From QHVT01 sp036399015 (GTDB taxonomy: Bacteria > Acidobacteriota > Thermoanaerobaculia > Gp7-AA8): DNA of 64,000 nucleotides. Shown piece after piece: positions 58,703 to 64,000 of this stretch; the stretch's first letter is position 1; every line of letters starts with the position of its first letter. The DNA is taken from contig DASWNW010000118.1 in assembly GCA_036399015.1 (NCBI GenBank), positions 5,460 to 69,459 of the forward strand, given 5' to 3'. A model generated the notes under the pieces. The model saw nothing but the letters and a program-made list of their open reading frames with translations, did not search any database and was not told where the DNA came from. Position numbers and translations under genes: made by a program.

Positions 58703-59779
58703 ATGAGCACGAACGTCCTCGTGCCGGTGCCGGTCGAGGAGCCGCCCGCGCCGGAGCAGCGTCCGCGGCTGACCTGGGAAGAGATCACCGCCTACGGCGT
58801 CATCGGCGCGGGAGTGCTGTTCATCCTCTTTCAGCACCTCGTCTCCGCTGCGGTGGCGGGGCTGGCGCTGTACCTCATCCTTGAGCGCGTCTCGGCCCGC
58901 TTTCACGGGAAGATGTCGAAAGGGATCGTGCGGCCGCTCGCGCTACTGGTCGTCACGAGCGCCGTCGCGGCATTGATCTTCGCCGGCATCACCCTCACTG
59001 CCGCCATGCTGCGCCGCGGCGCCGGAAACGTCCCGGCGATGATGGAGCAGATGGCCGAGATCCTCGGCTCGGTCCGGCTCTGGCTCGGCGGATTCGGCCA
59101 CCAGCTCATCCCGGAAGTGATGACCGACGCCGAAGACTTCAAGCACGCCGTCATGACCTGGCTGAAGACGCACGCGCAGACGCTGCGCGCCGGCAGTCTC
59201 TGGCTCGGCATCGGGCTGGTGCACATGATCATGGGCGTGCTCCTGGCGCTGCTGGTCTTCTTCCGCCACGTCACGCAGCACGACGAGGTGAACCGCGGTC
59301 CGCTCGCGCGCCAGCTCGTCGACAAGGTTGATCGTTTCGCGCATGCCTTCGGCCGCATCGCCACCGCGCAGATCAAGATCTCGGCAGTGAACACCTTCCT
59401 CACCGGTCTCTATCTCCTCGTGGCGCTGCCGCTGTTCGGCATCCGCATCCCCTTCGCCACGACGCTGGTGGTGATCACGTTCCTCTGCGGCCTCATCCCC
59501 GTCCTCGGGAACCTGATCTCGAACACCGTCATCACCATCCTCTCCCTCGGCATCTCGGTCGGGACGGCGGTGGCCTCGCTCACGTTCCTGGTCGTGATCC
59601 ACAAGCTCGAATACCTGATCAACTCCCGCATCGTCGGCGGCGAGACCGACTCCCAGGCGTGGGAGATCCTCCTGGCCATCATCGTCGGCGAGGCGGCGTT
59701 CGGGGTCGGTGGCGTGGTCATGGCGCCGATCGCCTACGCCTTCATCAAACGCGAGCTGCGCGACCGCGGTCTCGTCTGA
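58703..59779 (+). CDS. AI-2E family transporter (PerM/TqsA-like)
   Basis: 358 residues; ATG at 58703. About eight helices in the family's pattern: an N-terminal pair (YGVIGAGVLFILFQHLVSAAVAGLALYLI), a large periplasmic loop (residues about 115-170), then IATAQIKISAVNTFLTGLYLLVALPLFGIRIPF and LVVITFLCGLIPVLGNLISNTVITI with the conserved P-x-G-N region. Substrates of the family range from autoinducer-2 to sodium; not decided here. Confidence 0.9.
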   Translation: MSTNVLVPVPVEEPPAPEQRPRLTWEEITAYGVIGAGVLFILFQHLVSAAVAGLALYLILERVSARFHGKMSKGIVRPLALLVVTSAVAALIFAGITLTAAMLRRGAGNVPAMMEQMAEILGSVRLWLGGFGHQLIPEVMTDAEDFKHAVMTWLKTHAQTLRAGSLWLGIGLVHMIMGVLLALLVFFRHVTQHDEVNRGPLARQLVDKVDRFAHAFGRIATAQIKISAVNTFLTGLYLLVALPLFGIRIPFATTLVVITFLCGLIPVLGNLISNTVITILSLGISVGTAVASLTFLVVIHKLEYLINSRIVGGETDSQAWEILLAIIVGEAAFGVGGVVMAPIAYAFIKRELRDRGLV

Positions 59780-59797
59780 GTCCGGCATAATGCCGGG

Positions 59798-61846
59798 ATG
59801 ATCCCAATGCGGAGATGGGTGGCGGGGCTTTGCACGGCGATCGCGCCGCTGATCGCGTGCGCGGAGCTGGTGATCGGCGGCGGCGTCTTCGAAGACCAGC
59901 CCGCGCTGACCGTCCGCACGAACTTCACCGGCATCCCCAACGTCACCGTCCGCCTCTACCGCGACGGCAGCAACTCGCCGATGGCGACGGCGAAGACGAG
60001 CGCGGGCGGCATGTACGTCTTCGACGGCCTCTCCGCCGGCGACTACTGGGTGGCCGTCGACTCGAAGAGCATCGGCACGACACCGGCGGCGTGGGCGGAG
60101 CAGACGTTCGGTCCCGCCGGCGCGCTCTGCGCCGGGCCAGCGGGCCTGGTGCGTCCGATCTGGTTCGAAGGCCCCTGCTTCGCCGGCCGCACCGTTGCCG
60201 GCTCCGACGATCCGTCGACGCTCGCCACCTCGGAGCACGTCGCCAAGATCATGCTGCGCGAGGACTCCGCGACCGCAGTCGATTTCGCCTTCAGCTTCGA
60301 CGCCGTCACCAGCACCGCGGACGGCGAGCGCATCCAGGGATCGCTGCGCCAGTTCCTCGTGAACGCGAACGCGCTCGCCGGTCCGAACCGGATGCGCTTC
60401 GTGCCGGTCGAGCGTGCGCCCGAGCGCCGCGATCCGACCATGGGCGTGCCGACGCGCTGGTGGACGATCCACGTCACGACGCCGCTGCCGCATCTGACAG
60501 ACGCCGACACGCTGCTCGACGGCACCGCCTATCACTTCGTCTCCCCCGCCTCCGTCGCCGACGTGCATCCCGGACGTCACGGCGAGGCGCCGACCGTGAA
60601 GCCGGACGAGCGGGCGATCTCGCTGCTGGAGAAGCCGGAGCTGGAAGTGACGCTCACCGGCGCCGAGGGATTGGTGTGCGATGCGCGGTGCGGCGTGCGC
60701 GGTGTGGCGCTGCTCGGCGCGCCGACGGCCGTGGTCATGCGCGCCGACGCGCGGCTCGAGCATCTCCTCATCGGCGCCTCTCCCGATGCCGCTCCCGCCG
60801 CCACGTTCGGCTCCGTCGGACTCCAGATCGAGTCGGGAACCACCGCGGCGCGCCATCTCCTCGTCACGGCACAGACGCGCGCCGGCGTCATCGTCGGACA
60901 GGGTGCGAAGCTCGACGGCGAGGCTCTCGAGGTCTCCCGCTGCGGCGATCCGGCGTCCGGCGGAGCCATCGTGCTGCTCTCGAATGGCTCGTCGGTGCGC
61001 TCGTCGACCATCGCGTCGAACGGCGGCGCCGGCATTCTCATCGGCTCGCCCGACGGTTCCGCGCCGGCGAACGCGAACATCGTCGACGGCTGCACCATCA
61101 GCGGCAACCAGGCCGGCGTGATCTTCGGCCCCGGCTCCTCGCGCAACGTCGTCACGCGCAGCGACATCATGTGGAACCGGCTCGGCGGCGTGACGAACGC
61201 ACCCGCGCAGACGGCGACGCTGGCGCCGCGCGAGAACCGCGTCAGCGCGAACCGCTTCAACGAGAACGGCCTCCGTCCGATCGTCCTCGACCTCGGCACG
61301 CCCGACCCGAACGCGCTCGCCGAGCGCGGCAGCGGCACCTGCGGGCGCCTCCGCGGCGCCGCGAACGACGGCATCTCCCCGCCGGAGCTCACCAGCGTCA
61401 CGGTGATGCAGGAAGGCTCCGCCGGACGGGTCATGCTGCGCGGACGTGCCTGCCCCGGCCACATCGTGGAGCTGTATCAGTCCTACGTCACCGCGGGCGT
61501 GCGGGAGGAAGCGCAGGCGGAGGTCCCGCAGATCCGCAACGAGAGCACGGACGAGCGCGAGACCATCACCAGCGATCAACGCGTCCTGGCGCTGCCGTCG
61601 ATCGGCGAATTCAACTACCTCGGCGCCGCGAGCACCGCCGCCGACGGCACGTTCGAAGCCGTCTTCCCGCTTCCGACGCTCGCCCGCATGACGCGGCGCT
61701 CCGTCACCGCCGACGAAGAGCAGAACAACATCTGGGCGCGCGAGGTGCTGCCGGGCGCCGAGCCCTCCGACCGCGCCTTCTCCGCCTTGGCCATCGATCC
61801 GGCGGGGAACACGTCCGAGATGAGCGTGCGCAGACAGGTGGACTGA
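59798..61846 (+). CDS. Secreted beta-helix protein with N-terminal SdrD-B-like domain
   Basis: 682 residues, ATG at 59798. Signal peptide MRRWVAGLCTAIAPLIACA. Residues about 35-85 form a Cna-B/SdrD-like unit (VTVRLYRDGSNSPMATAKTSAGGMYVFDGLSAGDYWVAV). ERIQGSLRQFLVNANALAGPN echoes the GSGSLRQALLESH hinge of the three beta-helix paralogues at 34-40 kb, and coils such as STIASNGGAGILIG, TISGNQAGVIFG and NRVSANRFNENGLRPIVLDLG follow. So it is a distant fourth member of that surface-protein family. Ends with a short beta-sandwich region. Confidence 0.85.
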   Translation: MIPMRRWVAGLCTAIAPLIACAELVIGGGVFEDQPALTVRTNFTGIPNVTVRLYRDGSNSPMATAKTSAGGMYVFDGLSAGDYWVAVDSKSIGTTPAAWAEQTFGPAGALCAGPAGLVRPIWFEGPCFAGRTVAGSDDPSTLATSEHVAKIMLREDSATAVDFAFSFDAVTSTADGERIQGSLRQFLVNANALAGPNRMRFVPVERAPERRDPTMGVPTRWWTIHVTTPLPHLTDADTLLDGTAYHFVSPASVADVHPGRHGEAPTVKPDERAISLLEKPELEVTLTGAEGLVCDARCGVRGVALLGAPTAVVMRADARLEHLLIGASPDAAPAATFGSVGLQIESGTTAARHLLVTAQTRAGVIVGQGAKLDGEALEVSRCGDPASGGAIVLLSNGSSVRSSTIASNGGAGILIGSPDGSAPANANIVDGCTISGNQAGVIFGPGSSRNVVTRSDIMWNRLGGVTNAPAQTATLAPRENRVSANRFNENGLRPIVLDLGTPDPNALAERGSGTCGRLRGAANDGISPPELTSVTVMQEGSAGRVMLRGRACPGHIVELYQSYVTAGVREEAQAEVPQIRNESTDERETITSDQRVLALPSIGEFNYLGAASTAADGTFEAVFPLPTLARMTRRSVTADEEQNNIWAREVLPGAEPSDRAFSALAIDPAGNTSEMSVRRQVD

Positions 61847-61849
61847 CGC

Positions 61850-62209
61850 TCACCGGCGCAGGAGGTGCCACCAGCGGCGCGCGACGCCTCGCCGCCTGCC
61901 ACCCCGCTCCACCCAGGTGACTTTTCCCAGCACCCGCTCCAGCGGCAGCGGATCGTCGTCCGACGTGGCGTTGTCGCCTCGCGTCACCACGATTCCATTC
62001 AGCACCGACACCACGCGGTGTGCGGTCAGCCCCCGCTCTGCAAGCGTGAGCGCGACGTCGCCCGCCTCTACCTCGCGCACCGGCTCCACGTGCACCGCAT
62101 CGTCTTCGCGGATGACCGGATGCATGCTGTCGCCGCGCACGCGGAACTCGACGGCGTGACCGCGCTGCAGCAGGTCGATGATGACCGCCGCCGCGTCGAG
62201 CGCGCTCAT
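61850..62209 (-). CDS. S24/S26 peptidase-like protein in the RiPP-type cluster
   Basis: 119 residues from the ATG at 62209, overlapping the HprK-like stop (ATGA). VEFRVRGDSMHPVIREDDAVHVEPV is the S24/S26 (LexA/signal-peptidase) serine motif GDSM.P; LTAHRVVSVLNGIVVTRGDNATSDDDP holds the second motif with His where Lys is common, as in SipW-type signal peptidases. No membrane helix is obvious apart from a basic C-terminus. Likely cleaves or processes the precursor peptide or releases a leader. Last gene of the visible cluster. Confidence 0.82.
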   Translation of the reverse strand: MSALDAAAVIIDLLQRGHAVEFRVRGDSMHPVIREDDAVHVEPVREVEAGDVALTLAERGLTAHRVVSVLNGIVVTRGDNATSDDDPLPLERVLGKVTWVERGGRRRGVARRWWHLLRR

Positions 62210-63063
62210 GCGGCGAGGACCAGCTCGACCGCCGCGCGGTCGCGCGTGAAGTGCAGCTCGCGCACCGGCACCGCCGACGCCAGCCGCTCCAGGAAGGAGA
62301 GCGTGAAGTCGAGCGCCGACGCGTCGTGGAACAGCGGGAACGTGCAGCGGAACAGTCCAGCCACCGCCGCGGCTCGCGGGAGCGGCCGGAGCGCATTCGT
62401 CTCCGCCTGCACCAGCAGATAGACGCCCGCGAGCGGCACGCCTTGGGGCAGCGACAGCGCCGCCTCGCCGTGCCACGGCGTCCCGTACATCCACATCGCG
62501 CCGTCGTGCTCCCGCACGATGACACGGTCGTCGCTGACGATGCCGGCCGCCTCCCCTTCCCACAGACGCGCGGTGGTGGTCTTCCCGGCGCCGGAGACTC
62601 CGACGAAGAGCTGTCCCCGTCCGTTGCGGTCGATGACGCCGCAGGAGTGCAGCTCGACGCCCCGTCCGCGGCCGAGGAGATTCGCCACGGTCACTTCGTC
62701 GAGCGGATAGTCGAGCGGGTTCAGATGCGCGACGTCGGAGCGCATGACGATCGTCCCGCGGGTGAAGCCCTCATCGAACGTGGCCACCTTGTACGGCGCG
62801 TCGCCGAACGACTCGGAGCGGCATTCGATGCGGTACGTCGCGCCGTCGCGGAGCATGCGCCAGACGGAGTCGGATTCGAACACCAGCTCCCCGATGGACG
62901 GCGGGAGTGTGTCGGAGACCTCCACCGTCAGGTCGAGATCGGGAGGAGCGGGAGGGACGAGAAAGCGGCTGACGGGATCGTCCCAGTGGCAGCGGAGGCG
63001 CGCGTCGCCGCAGCGGACGGCGATGGTCAGCCCTCCGATGGAGAGGAACGACTCCGATTGCAC
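62206..63063 (-). CDS. HPr-kinase-like P-loop ATPase in the RiPP-type cluster
   Basis: 285 residues from a GTG at 63063 that overlaps the precursor stop (TAGTG); a start at 63084 inside the precursor is possible. The C-terminal half has the Walker A motif FVGVSGAGKTTTARLW and GIVSDDRVIVRE, as in HprK-type kinases, with a beta-rich N-terminal part in place of the HprK N-domain. Such proteins accompany PqqD, radical SAM and S24/S26 genes in RiPP operons. Possibly phosphorylates or energises peptide processing; the mechanism is not known. Confidence 0.82.
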   Translation of the reverse strand: MQSESFLSIGGLTIAVRCGDARLRCHWDDPVSRFLVPPAPPDLDLTVEVSDTLPPSIGELVFESDSVWRMLRDGATYRIECRSESFGDAPYKVATFDEGFTRGTIVMRSDVAHLNPLDYPLDEVTVANLLGRGRGVELHSCGVIDRNGRGQLFVGVSGAGKTTTARLWEGEAAGIVSDDRVIVREHDGAMWMYGTPWHGEAALSLPQGVPLAGVYLLVQAETNALRPLPRAAAVAGLFRCTFPLFHDASALDFTLSFLERLASAVPVRELHFTRDRAAVELVLAA

Positions 63064-63233
63064 TACGAGCCTTTGGTGAAGCACTGGCTCACGCCGGTGC
63101 AGCCGCCTCCGCTCGGGCCGGCGGACGCGTTCGACTTGCAGAAGCCGAGGACCGCCTCCTCCGGGCGCAGCGGAAACCGGATCACCACCGGCTTCTCGTA
63201 CGCTTTCTTCTGCTCCACGTTCTGCTGTTTCAT
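63063..63233 (-). CDS. Candidate RiPP precursor peptide
   Basis: 56 residues from the ATG at 63233, with AAGGA seven bases upstream, and only ten bases after the maturase stop. Leader-like N-terminus MKQQNVEQKKAYEKPVVIRF, whose YEKPxV phrase is common in radical-SAM precursor leaders, followed by PEEAVLGFCKSNASAGPSGG and GCTGVSQCFTKGS. The core region is rich in Cys (three), Ser, Gly and Asn, consistent with thioether or related cross-links. It is shorter than most gene calls but lies between two cluster genes in the same direction and its stop couples to the next gene. Confidence 0.8.
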   Translation of the reverse strand: MKQQNVEQKKAYEKPVVIRFPLRPEEAVLGFCKSNASAGPSGGGCTGVSQCFTKGS

Positions 63234-63243
63234 CCGCGTCCTT

Positions 63244-64000
63244 TCAACGTACCGCGCACGAGCCGCACCCGCCGCTGCCGCAGGCGGCGGCGACCCGCTC
63301 GAGTGGCGGCATCTCCGCCGCTCGCATGCCGGCGTGAGCGCCGGACGGTCCCGAGTGTACCTGCTCCAGCATTGCGAGAATCTCGCCGCGCTGCCCGCCG
63401 TCGGGACAGTACTCGCAGTCGCCATGCTCCGGCACGTCGACGCCGAACACCTCCGCCCGCAGGTGCGCCGTGCGGCAGAGGAAGTCGACCGGCGCCTCCG
63501 GGTCTCCGTTCTCCAGCTCCCCGTTCGCCGCGCAGGAGCCGCAGAGCGACTTGAGCGCGCAGCGCGTGCACTTCGTCTCGCGCGTCACCCGCCGCTCGCG
63601 CACGGAGAGGAGGAAGTGCTCCCACCCCTCGCGCACCGAGCCGTCGCGCACGTTGTACTTGTCGAAGTGCGACAGCACGCAGATCGTCATGTCGCCGTAC
63701 GGATCGATGGCGAACGAATTCACCCCGCCGCCGCATTCGTACAGCATCCGCGTCTCGCCGTCCCGCGGAAGCGGCGGCGCGCAATCGATCGCCAGGCGGC
63801 GCCACTCGGACACCCGCTCCTCGTCTTCGAGGTCGAGCGCGACGATGTCGGCCGGCGTGAGACGCACCGCGAGCGGGCTCGAAGAGCAGTCGATGCGGGG
63901 GTTCACCATCGGGTCGAACTTGAACTCGACCCCCAGCTCCTCGGCGAACTGCCGCATCGCCTTCAGCTCGTGCTTGTTGATCGTCAGCGCCACCGTCTTC
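63244..64000 (-). CDS. Radical SAM/SPASM peptide maturase, N-terminus beyond window
   Basis: Partial: the visible part is the C-terminal 251 codons; the CxxxCxxC radical SAM motif would be to the right of the window. TINKHELKAMRQFAEELGVEFKFDPMVNPR is the typical end of the SAM barrel; the SPASM region follows (ECGGGVNSFAIDPYGDMTIC, CTRCALKSLCGSCAANGE, DFLCRTAHLRAEVFG). After that comes an unusual Cys-rich tail, GDCEYCPDGG and AACGSGGCGSCAVR at the end. It would form Cys-based cross-links in the neighbouring precursor. Confidence 0.9.
   Translation of the reverse strand, partial: KTVALTINKHELKAMRQFAEELGVEFKFDPMVNPRIDCSSSPLAVRLTPADIVALDLEDEERVSEWRRLAIDCAPPLPRDGETRMLYECGGGVNSFAIDPYGDMTICVLSHFDKYNVRDGSVREGWEHFLLSVRERRVTRETKCTRCALKSLCGSCAANGELENGDPEAPVDFLCRTAHLRAEVFGVDVPEHGDCEYCPDGGQRGEILAMLEQVHSGPSGAHAGMRAAEMPPLERVAAACGSGGCGSCAVR

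Noticed and set aside
1..64000. Prophage, plasmid or integrative element
   Set aside because: No integrase, phage structural, conjugation or replication gene, and no attachment-site duplication was seen; genes are of housekeeping, envelope and peptide-modification type.

Overview
The window is GC-rich (roughly two thirds G+C by eye), densely packed bacterial chromosome. A diderm host is indicated by a TonB-dependent receptor with an N-terminal carboxypeptidase-regulatory-like domain, an S46 peptidase, and a second candidate outer-membrane protein. Together with the imuA-imuB-dnaE2 cassette, many secreted beta-helix and subtilase proteins, and many GC-rich inverted repeats, this suggests Acidobacteriota (perhaps Thermoanaerobaculia- or Vicinamibacteria-like). 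That assignment is inference from gene content only; no rRNA gene is present.

Layout. 1-8.4 kb: acyl-CoA metabolism on the minus strand (partial crotonase, DRE-TIM metallolyase, crotonase, 3-hydroxyacyl-CoA dehydrogenase), with a secreted subtilase, a tRNA-Leu(CAA), an MFS transporter and a PRPP synthetase. 8.4-12.8 kb: a plus-strand secretory operon (subtilase, Cys-rich mini-protein, multi-domain beta-sandwich protein, PDZ protein). 12.9-22.6 kb: YebC, S46 peptidase, SPFH/GYF protein, a large unknown exported protein, a zinc-ribbon protein and an AlkD-like protein. 22.7-34 kb: TonB receptor, leuB-type dehydrogenase, a cell-surface sugar/lipid operon (YdjC deacetylase, GT2, methyltransferase) divergent from a GT39-like membrane protein, a VTT protein, glutaryl-CoA dehydrogenase, and a thioredoxin-reductase-like protein without redox cysteines. 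34-40 kb: three tandem secreted beta-helix paralogues. 40-49 kb: glpX, pseudouridine synthase, TPR protein, ymdB, rny, a 6S RNA candidate, zapA, rhodanese, M43 protease. 49.4-55.4 kb: imuA-imuB-dnaE2, interrupted by a small element carrying a four-helix-bundle gene. 55.4-61.8 kb: LTA-synthase-like enzyme, exported helical protein, AI-2E permease, fourth beta-helix protein. 61.8-64 kb: the end of a RiPP-type cluster (radical SAM/SPASM maturase, short Cys/Gly/Ser precursor, HprK-like ATPase, S24/S26 peptidase-like protein).

The most unusual content is repetitive DNA. There is an exactly phased array of fifteen 21-bp units (16-bp palindrome plus 5-bp spacer) between leuB and the ydjC homologue. 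There are several families of 'arm-loop-arm' repeats whose arms are short tandem words and whose loops differ from copy to copy; they sit at gene junctions, form the ends of some proteins, and are inserted in frame inside others. The four-helix-bundle gene is bounded by a perfect 26-bp inverted repeat of the same style, suggesting (inference) that it is a gene-bearing version of such an element. Two convergent gene junctions (137-bp and about 187-bp periods) show tandem amplification of such repeats together with the tails of neighbouring genes.
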